The notes beneath the pieces are model-generated. The model saw nothing but the letters and a program-made list of their open reading frames with translations. It had not been told where the DNA came from and did no database searches. Positions 1 to 5,309 of a stretch of DNA of 5,390 bases are shown here, piece after piece; position 1 is the stretch's first letter, and every line of letters starts with the position of its first letter. The translations under genes were made by a program, and so were the position numbers. Source of the DNA: Gammaproteobacteria bacterium (GTDB taxonomy: Bacteria > Pseudomonadota > Gammaproteobacteria > Pseudomonadales > Pseudohongiellaceae); assembly GCA_003556835.1 (NCBI GenBank), contig PWQG01000253.1:1-5390 (forward strand), given 5' to 3'.

Positions 1-835
1 AGCAGCGCTCCCATGTGGTTGTACCACCGGCGCCAAGCGCCAGGTCAGCGGCAAGCATTCGATCGACCAAGTCATTCTGCTGGCCTAGCAAGCGGGTGTT
101 GGGGCGCTTGGAGACCAGGCGCTCGATCTCGTCACGATGCGGGTTATTGACCCCCATGACAACTTCGACCTGTAGTTCTTGGAACTTCCTGGTGGACAAT
201 ACTCGTAGTGCACGGGCTGTTTCATTGGTCGGATCGACGCCACCGTAATAGACCAGAACATGACGAATCCGGTGATGGGTCAGCGGGCAATCCGGACGAT
301 TCTGTCGATAGCGTTCACTCAGCAGTGCGTAACGTGATCCGGCCAGCACCCGAGCACTTTCGGGCACGAGTCTGTGATAACGCTGAGGGCCTTCCTGGTA
401 GTCATTTTGGTCGACCAGAATTTCACAGTCATGAGGCCGATTGGCCAGGTCATCAATGACCAGAATCTTGCCAACCTGGTCGCGCATTGTGCCTTCCCAT
501 TCGGCACCGAGTCCGTAATGGTCAACCACCAGCCAATCAGCATGCATGCCGTCCATATGCTCCTGGCATTGGCTTGCATCCTCAGTCTGTGATACGCCGA
601 GCCAGGCTGTGTAATCTTCGTCGCCAACTGGTTGGTCGGCCGGTGGTGACGCCGGAAGTTCAATGGATTGAAAGCCATGCTCGGTGACCATGCTGGCCAA
701 GTGGCCTTGATGCAGCCGCTGCAGCAAGCGGCATTCTGCCCCGCGGCGCTTCAGCGCCCTGGCTAGCGTCAGACACCGGATCACATGTCCCGTGCCAATG
801 CGATCGGAGGCATCGGCCCGAAAAGCAATCCGCAT
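1..835 (-). CDS. pseG: PseG, UDP-2,4-diacetamido-2,4,6-trideoxy-beta-L-altropyranose hydrolase (3' end outside window)
   Basis: In the pseudaminic acid pathway, PseG removes UDP from the trideoxy-altrose intermediate in the cytoplasm, giving the free sugar that PseI condenses with phosphoenolpyruvate. The frame is open for 278 codons from the ATG at 835 to the window edge. The N-terminus MRIAFRADASDRIGTGH carries the family's G-x-GH-xx-R signature with the catalytic histidine at residue 17, as in the Campylobacter enzyme. A VDHYG motif lies near 104-108, VIDD near 126-129, and the GAGGTTTWE nucleotide-binding loop of this GT-B-like fold near 268-276. Family members have roughly 330-360 residues, so the last 50-80 are probably missing. 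The start overlaps the stop of the deacetylase gene by one base (TGATG), which implies translational coupling. A GGGAA about nine bases upstream could also serve as ribosome binding site. The family assignment is firm; the exact acyl pattern of the substrate is not known. Confidence 0.93.
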   Translation of the reverse strand, partial: MRIAFRADASDRIGTGHVIRCLTLARALKRRGAECRLLQRLHQGHLASMVTEHGFQSIELPASPPADQPVGDEDYTAWLGVSQTEDASQCQEHMDGMHADWLVVDHYGLGAEWEGTMRDQVGKILVIDDLANRPHDCEILVDQNDYQEGPQRYHRLVPESARVLAGSRYALLSERYRQNRPDCPLTHHRIRHVLVYYGGVDPTNETARALRVLSTRKFQELQVEVVMGVNNPHRDEIERLVSKRPNTRLLGQQNDLVDRMLAADLALGAGGTTTWERC

Positions 836-1518
836 CAGATCAGTTCCCGGGCCACCATGAAGGCTTCGGCTGCCTCATAGCCAACTGTAGCACCCCGCCA
901 GCGAGCCAGGTACTCCACGGCTTGCGGCGAGCGCGGGTGTGGCCAGTCTCGCATTTCCATTCTGTAGGCATTCAACGCCTGGAGCTTGCGTTCCAGTGTG
1001 GCGCTGATATCGATGAATAGCTGAGGCGTGAAAGCCGGCGCGGCCCCAGGTGACTGCCACTCTGTGCTGGACGCGGCCTCGAAACACCAGATGCGTTTGA
1101 CCGGGTGGCCGACTTGTGGCCGACAGGCGGTCAGTACCGCCTGGTGGACACGGCGATGGTCAATGTTCAAATCACCGCCGTGGTGGGTGATGACGGTAGC
1201 GGGGTTAAACTCCTCGACCAGATGCTCGACCGAACGCGCCAAGTCCAGCATGGCCACGGTGTCGAGCCGGTTGTCCGGGTAATCCAGAAAGCGCGGTTCC
1301 GGGGTGCCCAGGGTACTTGCCGCAGCACGGCCAGCGCCATGGCGCTGCTGCAAGGCCTGTTCACGTTCATCACGTTCCATGGGTCGAGCGCCGACACCAT
1401 CGGCCATGAAGGCCACTTGCACCTTGGCGCCCTCTCGGGCAAGCCGGGCAATGGTGCCACCACAGCCCAGGGATTCGTCATCCGGGTGGGCGGCAATAAC
1501 CAGGTATGAATCTTTCAT
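835..1518 (-). CDS. PIG-L family zinc-dependent N-deacetylase
   Basis: PIG-L (LmbE-like) enzymes remove N-acetyl groups from sugars or small conjugates using a zinc ion. The 227-residue product shows the two diagnostic motifs: AHPDDE at residues 10-15, where His11 and Asp14 are the expected zinc ligands and Asp13 the expected base, and a second motif ending in NIDHRRVH at 118-125, which supplies the third ligand, probably His125. The length is normal and no signal peptide is seen, so it should be cytoplasmic. I chose the ATG at 1518 because it sits nine residues before the first motif and 37 bases after the upstream stop. The longer frame from 1665 would run far into the SDR gene. The ribosome binding site is weak. 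The tight overlap with pseG suggests that it acts on the same pathway, perhaps removing an acetyl group so that another acyl group can be added. That role is inference; a detoxification or mycothiol-type role is less likely in this setting. Confidence 0.88.
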   Translation of the reverse strand: MKDSYLVIAAHPDDESLGCGGTIARLAREGAKVQVAFMADGVGARPMERDEREQALQQRHGAGRAAASTLGTPEPRFLDYPDNRLDTVAMLDLARSVEHLVEEFNPATVITHHGGDLNIDHRRVHQAVLTACRPQVGHPVKRIWCFEAASSTEWQSPGAAPAFTPQLFIDISATLERKLQALNAYRMEMRDWPHPRSPQAVEYLARWRGATVGYEAAEAFMVARELI

Positions 1519-1555
1519 TTCAGTCTGATTTTGTTTTTGGCGTCTACTTTCACGA

Positions 1556-2356
1556 TTACCAGGCAGTCCAACCCCCGTCGATACGCAGATCCGCACCGTT
1601 GACATAGGAGGCCGCATCAGAGAGCAGGAAAACCACCGGCCCGGCCACCTCCGGTGGATCGCCAACCCGGCCTAGCGGCACCTTGCCAGCCAGCTTGTCG
1701 TAGAAACCCGGTATGCCGGGGTCAACGGCCAGGTCGGGAAATGGCCCCGGCGATACCGAGTTCACCCGGATGCCTTGCTGTCCGAGATGACAAGCCAGGT
1801 AACGCGACATCTGAATCATACCGGCCTTGGTGGCGCCGTAGTGGATCGGATTGTTCTTGCCGGAGTCACCATAGACCGACGGGTCCGGACTGACCAGTCC
1901 GTACATGGATGCCACGTTGACCACCGATGCGCTGTGTCCGGTTTTACTCACCGATGCCTGGAGCAACCCCAGGCAGGACTTGGTCAACTCGAATGGTGCG
2001 ACCAGGTTCATGGCCGAAGCATCGGCAAAGTCCTTGGCCTCGATGGATTGCAGCTCTCCGACACGACCGGCATAGGCATTGTTGACGATGCCGTGTAGCG
2101 CATCGAAGTTCTCATAGAGCCACTCAGTCAATCCCGAGCGCGCCGCGGGGTCGGCTATGTCACATTCGTAGACGTGACACTGCGCCGTCCCTTTGATTGG
2201 ACAGGTGGCTACCGCGTTGTCAAGTCGCTCCCGACTGCGGCCGACCAGCACGGGTTCGGTGCCGGCTTCAAGTAATGCGCTCAATATTGCGCGTCCGAAT
2301 CGACCGGCGGCGCCGGTTAGGAGGATGCGTTTGTTGTCCAGGCGGAAGTTGGGCAT
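1556..2356 (-). CDS. Short-chain dehydrogenase/reductase, PtmA-like
   Basis: This is a 266-residue classical SDR, an NAD(P)-dependent oxidoreductase probably acting on a sugar or sugar nucleotide in the cytoplasm. Visible motifs in order are the cofactor loop TGAAGRFG at 14-21, NNAY at 92-95 (NNAG in most SDRs), catalytic Asn117, Ser150, and the YxxxK pair Tyr173/Lys177, followed by RVNSVSPGP at 197-205 and a C-terminal IDGGW. The NNAY variant and the YGATK context resemble PtmA-type SDRs of flagellin-glycosylation and legionaminic acid clusters; this is recalled similarity, not a search. The start at 2356 gives the usual short lead before the first strand. No Shine-Dalgarno is visible: the start follows six C residues and a short-repeat tract. 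It lies 37 bases before the deacetylase gene, so the two are probably cotranscribed. The catalytic residues are intact; the substrate is unknown. Confidence 0.87.
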   Translation of the reverse strand: MPNFRLDNKRILLTGAAGRFGRAILSALLEAGTEPVLVGRSRERLDNAVATCPIKGTAQCHVYECDIADPAARSGLTEWLYENFDALHGIVNNAYAGRVGELQSIEAKDFADASAMNLVAPFELTKSCLGLLQASVSKTGHSASVVNVASMYGLVSPDPSVYGDSGKNNPIHYGATKAGMIQMSRYLACHLGQQGIRVNSVSPGPFPDLAVDPGIPGFYDKLAGKVPLGRVGDPPEVAGPVVFLLSDAASYVNGADLRIDGGWTAW

Positions 2357-2371
2357 GGGGGGAAGGCTGGC

Positions 2372-2431
2372 TAAAGGGCTAAGAGGCTAAGGGGCTAATG
2401 GGTTAAAGGCACAAGGATCAAGGAGCAAGGG
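2372..2431. repeat. Octamer TAANRGGC array followed by heptamer NCAAGGR array
   Basis: Read on the plus strand, this tract consists of TAAAGGGC, TAAGAGGC, TAAGGGGC, TAATGGGT and a shortened TAAAGGC (2372-2410), then three seven-base units ACAAGGA, TCAAGGA and GCAAGGG (2411-2431). It lies directly upstream of the SDR start and fills that gene's leader, leaving no normal ribosome binding site. The octamers recur at 4151-4182, also just before a start codon. I see no coding potential in it. Confidence 0.85.
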
Positions 2432-2438
2432 GAGAACC

Positions 2439-2523
2439 TGAGGTCTGAGGTCTGAGGTCTGAGGTCCGAAGTCTGACCTCCGACCTCCGACTTCTGACCT
2501 CTGACTTCTGACTTGCGGACTTC
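2439..2523. repeat. Heptamer YGARGTC/YGACYTC array with a mid-array switch
   Basis: On the plus strand there are four TGAGGTC units (2439-2466), one CGAAGTC, then TGACCTC, CGACCTC, CGACTTC, TGACCTC, TGACTTC and TGACTTG (to 2515), followed by an imperfect CGGACTTC. The seven-base phase is unbroken across the change from GARGTC to its complement GACYTC at 2474. The two halves can pair into an imperfect hairpin (2440-2501). Its last unit contains the stop codon of the cytidylyltransferase/reductase gene (2522-2524). It fills most of the gap between that gene and the SDR. Confidence 0.9.
2440..2501. other. Imperfect long hairpin formed by the heptamer array
   Basis: The arms are four GAGGTC hexamers (2440-2466, spaced by single T) and four GACCTC/GACTTC hexamers (2475-2501, spaced by single pyrimidines), with an eight-base loop at 2467-2474. 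They can form four six-base-pair helices separated by one-by-one pyrimidine mismatches on the plus strand, or purine mismatches in the minus-strand transcript. One pair is a G-U wobble in a plus-strand RNA and an A-C mismatch in a minus-strand RNA. No T run follows on either strand, so it does not look like an ordinary intrinsic terminator, although it could slow polymerase or stabilise the upstream mRNA. Confidence 0.5.
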
Positions 2524-4141
2524 ACTTCCACTGTGCCGGGTTCAGGAGCTGCTCCGGGACTTCGGGGATGGTTTGTGTCAATTCATCTGCCTGTAACTGT
2601 GTCAGTGGCTGATGTGAGAACAATTTGAGCGTGTCCTGAAGTTGCTCCATGCTCTCGGCGCCGATGACCAGGGCGTCGACCCAGGGTTGGGCGCGCATCC
2701 AGGCGATGCAGAGATCGGCGATGCTGTGTCGTTCATACCGTTCGGTCTGCTGCTTGAGGAAGTCAATGACGGTCTGGGTATCAAGGTTTTCGATGTCCGG
2801 CCAGCTGGAAGCCGGTCGGGCCAGTGTACCTTGCAGTAGCACGCTGCGGACGTGGACGACGATGTGCTCGGCCTTTTCCAGCCTTTCAGTCAAACCGGCT
2901 TTTCGCCAGCGCCAGTCGAGCAAGTTGCAGGGCATTTGCACCAAGGTGAGTTCAGGCGTGGTCAACGCCTGTTCGAGTTCATGTGTTGACTGCACTGAAA
3001 CACCGACCCGGCCAATCAGGCCTTCGCCCTGCAGTTCCAGCAGTCGTTTCCATACGCCACCGCTCCATTGTTGCAGGTGACTGGCTCGGTGCAGTAATAC
3101 GTCGGGTTTGCATTCACCCAGCGCCTGCAGGCTTCTTAGCAGGCTGATCTCGGTGGCGTCGGCGGCCTGCGCAGGCGTGGCATTGTCCGGCAGCGCTTCG
3201 AGCGGTGCAATTTTGGTCACGACATCGCAGCGCCCGGCATAGCCGGCCTTGAGCGCCTGGCCGATAATCGGCTCTGACCCCGGATAGGCACGAGCGGTGT
3301 CGATGCCCGTGGCGCCGTTTGCGATGGCAGTGCGGATCATCTGGACGGCTTCGTTGCGTTCCGGCGGCTGGATCGTTACCGCCGAGCCGTAGGGCGCGCC
3401 GATCTGGGCTGTTCCCAGGACCAACCCCGGCCCATCGGAAAACGCGATGGGCGCATCCGGATGGTGAACGAGCTTGTCGAGCAATGTTTGCCAGGGCACG
3501 TCCAAGGGATCGTCGATGTTGTCGAAGCATTCGGCGATCCATTGATAGTCATCGAAGCTGTCCATGGTGCAGCGAATGGCCGATTCGCTGGCCGAAAACC
3601 GCGCGGCGGACTGTGCCTCTTTTTCATGCTCGCGCCGCAGTGCAGGTGTGACGTGTTCGCGTTCGAAGCAGGAATCGAATTGGCTGGCCGCCTCGCGTAG
3701 CGCTCCCAGCCGAAACGCTTCCACGCTTAATCCGTAGGGCGGGCGTTGCCAGATCATGTCCAGGTTGAGATATAGCGCCTGCCGCTGGGCAAATTCCTGC
3801 AAGACATCTTCGATCAGGCGGCCGTCCGGCAACAGGTTGTCTGCGGTCAGCCGCACCACGCCCGCGCTGTCGTCCAGGTCGGCACAGGCATCGAGAAAGC
3901 GCTGTCGGACATCGTCGGCACTGCCGCGAAACACTTTGATGCCGGCCGCTTCGACCACACCGGCGAGCCGATTATCCACCGGCCGGTCGCTGGTCGCCAG
4001 CCGCACATCCAGCCCGCTGTTGCCCGCACGCAGCAACGCCAGCAGCGCGCTGGGCATGCCAGCGACCGGCAGCAAAGCCTTGGCCGGCAACCGCGCGGAA
4101 TCGGTGCGTGCCTGGATTAGGACGCGGGTTTGGGGGGGCAA
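2522..4141 (-). CDS. Fusion: SpsF-like cytidylyltransferase domain and aldo/keto reductase domain
   Basis: A 539-residue two-domain protein. Residues 5-230 look like the SpsF/COG1861 nucleotidyltransferase family: RVLIQARTDSARLPAKAL at 6-23 is the nucleotide-binding start, FRGSADDV at 71-78 and RLTADN at 97-102 (usually RLTGD) follow, and REHVTP at 161-166 is typical. Residues 238-539 are an aldo/keto reductase opening with LVLGTAQIG. Its tetrad appears complete: Asp281, Tyr286, Lys310 and His351, followed by GRVGVSV near 377-383. The first domain would activate a sugar acid as its CMP form and the second would reduce a carbonyl with NADPH. Such fusions are known from surface-glycan and flagellin-glycosylation clusters. 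The only usable start before the first motif is a TTG at 4141, followed by a run of seven C; no ATG or GTG lies upstream in the gap. No Shine-Dalgarno is seen, because repeats abut the start. The next ATG is codon 29 and would remove the binding motif. The stop lies in the next repeat array. Confidence 0.87.
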   Translation of the reverse strand: MPPQTRVLIQARTDSARLPAKALLPVAGMPSALLALLRAGNSGLDVRLATSDRPVDNRLAGVVEAAGIKVFRGSADDVRQRFLDACADLDDSAGVVRLTADNLLPDGRLIEDVLQEFAQRQALYLNLDMIWQRPPYGLSVEAFRLGALREAASQFDSCFEREHVTPALRREHEKEAQSAARFSASESAIRCTMDSFDDYQWIAECFDNIDDPLDVPWQTLLDKLVHHPDAPIAFSDGPGLVLGTAQIGAPYGSAVTIQPPERNEAVQMIRTAIANGATGIDTARAYPGSEPIIGQALKAGYAGRCDVVTKIAPLEALPDNATPAQAADATEISLLRSLQALGECKPDVLLHRASHLQQWSGGVWKRLLELQGEGLIGRVGVSVQSTHELEQALTTPELTLVQMPCNLLDWRWRKAGLTERLEKAEHIVVHVRSVLLQGTLARPASSWPDIENLDTQTVIDFLKQQTERYERHSIADLCIAWMRAQPWVDALVIGAESMEQLQDTLKLFSHQPLTQLQADELTQTIPEVPEQLLNPAQWK

Positions 4142-4150
4142 GGGATTGGG

Positions 4151-4182
4151 TAAAGGGCTAATGGGTTAATGGGCTAAAGGGC
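4151..4182. repeat. Octamer TAAWGGGY array
   Basis: Four octamers read on the plus strand as TAAAGGGC, TAATGGGT, TAATGGGC and TAAAGGGC, preceded by a degenerate GGGATTGGG. The tract ends about ten bases before the TTG start of the fusion gene. It is the second copy of the array at 2372-2410, in the same orientation and at the same position relative to a downstream gene, and like that copy it is followed on the plus strand by a heptamer array. Confidence 0.85.
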
Positions 4183-4205
4183 GAAAAGGTCGGAGGACGG
4201 AAAAC

Positions 4206-4275
4206 TGAGGTCTGAGGTCTGAGATCGGAAGTCTGAGGTCCGAGGTCGGAGGTCGGAGGTCTGAGGTCTGAACTC
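4206..4275. repeat. Heptamer NGARGTC array, ten units
   Basis: Ten seven-base units on the plus strand: TGAGGTC twice, TGAGATC, GGAAGTC, TGAGGTC, CGAGGTC, GGAGGTC twice, TGAGGTC and TGAACTC. All keep the GARGTC direction apart from the final degenerate unit, unlike the array at 2439 which flips. It is preceded by GGAAAACTGAGGTC, close to the AGAAAACTGAGGTC that opens the right half of the tract at 4881. With the octamers it fills most of the 177 bases between the HigA-like gene and the fusion gene. Confidence 0.9.
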
Positions 4276-4301
4276 TCCGGTTGGTGGCGGCCCTTCTAGT
4301 C

Positions 4302-4319
4302 AAGGTGAAACAGCACCTT
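4302..4319 (-). other. Small stem-loop at the end of the HigA-like gene
   Basis: AAGGTG (4302-4307) and CACCTT (4314-4319) form a perfect six-base stem with a six-base loop, beginning within the last base of the HigA-like stop codon. No T run follows in the direction of transcription, so a terminator call would be weak. It may protect the 3' end of the message or be chance. Confidence 0.3.
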
Positions 4320-4657
4320 TATGCGACCTGTTCGTTGTTGTCCTTCAGTTCATGCAGAGACTTGAGTCTGACCTTCTTGTGTCCTGGAAACTCGACGTTC
4401 AATTCCAATCGACCGCCTAGCGCTTGGACGTATTGGTCCAACGTGCTCAGCAGCATGTCAGTTCTTCGTTCTAGCCGTGAAACCGTATCCTGGCCAATCT
4501 TCAGCTCCTTGGCCAGGGCTGTTTGTGTCATATCAAGAGCTTTTCTAAGCTCACGCAAGGTGAGTTCTTGATCGATCAGCTCAGCCGCGCGCGCTTCGAC
4601 TCGCTTGCGTCGACCTTCAGGCAATGTTTGCAGCTTTTCGCTCAGGGTTCGAGACAC
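4319..4657 (-). CDS. higA: HigA-like XRE-family antitoxin (now without an intact toxin)
   Basis: A 112-residue helix-turn-helix protein of the HigA-type antitoxins that pair with HigB/Gp49-like toxins. The HTH spans about residues 34-68; ALDMTQTALAKELKIGQDTV is its two-helix core, followed by SRLERRTDM, a string typical of this group. The rest (STLDQYVQALGGRLELNVEF) is the usual C-terminal strand region. The start is a GTG at 4657, two bases after the toxin remnant's stop; GGGA seven bases upstream is a fair ribosome binding site. The product would repress its own promoter and neutralise its toxin. Here the toxin reading frame just upstream is cut to its last third, so the antitoxin appears orphaned, and its native promoter upstream of the toxin is probably gone. 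It may be transcribed by read-through from hicB and could still regulate in trans. The family call is strong; current function is uncertain. Confidence 0.88.
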   Translation of the reverse strand: MSRTLSEKLQTLPEGRRKRVEARAAELIDQELTLRELRKALDMTQTALAKELKIGQDTVSRLERRTDMLLSTLDQYVQALGGRLELNVEFPGHKKVRLKSLHELKDNNEQVA

Positions 4658-4659
4658 GC

Positions 4660-4800
4660 TTAATTCCCAGACTTCAAATGATGATCAAAACGCTCATCGG
4701 CAATCCTGATGAGTCGCCGATAGAACCTGCGCTCCTTCACTCCAGCTTTGTCAGCAGCGACCAGCAGAATGGCACTTCTTTCAGGGTCGAACGCGGTGAT
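4660..4800 (-). pseudogene. higB: HigB-like (Gp49/RelE-ParE type) toxin, C-terminal remnant only
   Basis: The 46 codons before the TAA at 4660-4662 read AFDPERSAILLVAADKAG, then KERRFYRRLIRIADERFDHHL, which closely matches the C-terminal third of HigB-like toxins (AFDP..AILL..GDK..; RFY..LI..AD..FD.HL). Intact members have about 110-125 residues. Immediately upstream of the AFDP strand the sequence becomes repeat DNA (4801-4910). The frame stays open through the repeat to 4953 but contains no ATG, GTG or TTG, so no normal start exists. The first two-thirds, including most of the ribonuclease core, are missing. I infer that a deletion associated with the repeat tract removed them. The two-base gap to the HigA-like gene is the normal toxin-antitoxin order for this type. 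The remnant should be non-functional. Confidence 0.8.
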
Positions 4801-4910
4801 TGACGGTCGGAGGTCTGAGGTCTGAGGTCTGAGGACATTGAAGGCAGAGGACAGATGACTGGGGACAGAGGACAGAAAACTGAGGTCCGAAGTCAGAGGT
4901 CGGAGGTCGG
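4801..4910. repeat. Composite repeat: two heptamer YGARGTC tracts flanking a GGACAGA array
   Basis: The left part (4801-4836) reads TGACGGTC, GGAGGTC, TGAGGTC twice and TGAGGAC on the plus strand. The middle (4842-4876) is a second word, AGGCAGA, GGACAGA, TGACTGG, GGACAGA, GGACAGA, also in seven-base phase. The right part (4881-4910) is TGAGGTC, CGAAGTC, AGAGGTC, GGAGGTC. The 14-mer TGAGGTCCGAAGTC at 4881-4894 recurs exactly at 2460-2473. The right part contains the hicB stop codon, and the left edge meets the truncated toxin. Confidence 0.88.
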
Positions 4911-5309
4911 CGTGTTGTATTTCTGGTTTCCGGGATCCGCGTTGTCCGGTGAGTTAGGGAACGCCGTGCCAGCGTGGAATGAGAGTAATGACACCATGTA
5001 CTGGTTGAGGCTGATTTCTTCGTCTTTGGCTGCTAGTGCTAGTGTTCTGTGCAGACTTTTTGGCACCCGCAGTGTGACGCGGCCGCTGTATTCATCGATA
5101 GTCTCGGATGGCTTCGGGATGGGCTTGCCATTTTCCTGAAGCACCTCGAGGCTCGCTTCAACAGTATCTAACGCCAACTCGTAAGCTTCCTGCGCTGTTT
5201 CTGCGTATTCGGTTGCGTCCGGGAATTCCTTCACTCGGGCTTCGAAAAGCGCGTCTCCATCGACACTTACCCGTCGAAGACTGATGTTGTATCGATCTGG
5301 ATCAATCAT
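4893..5309 (-). CDS. hicB: HicB-family antitoxin
   Basis: A 138-residue antitoxin-type protein with the two-part HicB layout. Residues 1-65 form the partial RNase H-like fold (LFEARVKEFPDATEYAETAQ at 21-40, then a helix through VEASLEVLQENGKPIPKP). Residues 75-113 are a ribbon-helix-helix DNA-binding domain (SGRVTLRVPKSLHRTLALAA, then LNQYMVSLLSFHAG). It would bind and inhibit its partner toxin and repress the operon. The ATG at 5309 has a good ribosome binding site (GGAGAG) and overlaps the stop of the upstream gene by four bases, the arrangement expected of a toxin-antitoxin pair. The tail after HAG (114-138) is rich in Pro, Asn and Asp and looks unstructured. Its last residues, PTSDL, and the TGA stop are encoded by the repeat tract, so the native C-terminus may have been replaced. 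The DNA-binding domain is intact, so function is likely kept. Confidence 0.9.
   Translation of the reverse strand: MIDPDRYNISLRRVSVDGDALFEARVKEFPDATEYAETAQEAYELALDTVEASLEVLQENGKPIPKPSETIDEYSGRVTLRVPKSLHRTLALAAKDEEISLNQYMVSLLSFHAGTAFPNSPDNADPGNQKYNTPTSDL

Noticed and set aside
319..678. 119-residue minus-strand open frame
   Set aside because: It lies within pseG in a different frame and shows no recognisable motif; the pseG frame has full family motifs.
1105..1509. 134-residue plus-strand open frame, and similar ones at 2649-3080, 3319-3651 and 3756-4169
   Set aside because: They are antisense to well-supported genes and show the composition expected of shadow frames in GC-rich DNA.
1518..1665. 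Longer version of the deacetylase starting at 1665
   Set aside because: The extra 49 residues are read from the 3' part of the SDR gene in another frame and have no family resemblance; the ATG at 1518 gives the standard N-terminus.
2440..2501. Rho-independent terminator in the heptamer hairpin
   Set aside because: No T run follows the hairpin on either strand and the stem is interrupted by regular mismatches; it is listed only as a possible structure.
2366..2523. CRISPR array
   Set aside because: The units are 7-8 bases with no unique spacers of 25-40 bases, and no cas genes are present.
4142..4318. Promoter for the glycan operon in the gap before the fusion gene
   Set aside because: I see no convincing -35/-10 pair on the minus strand; the gap is nearly all repeat.
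4660..4953. A full-length hybrid protein reading through the repeat into the HigB remnant
   Set aside because: The frame is open but contains no ATG, GTG or TTG start codon, and the repeat-encoded part is low in complexity.
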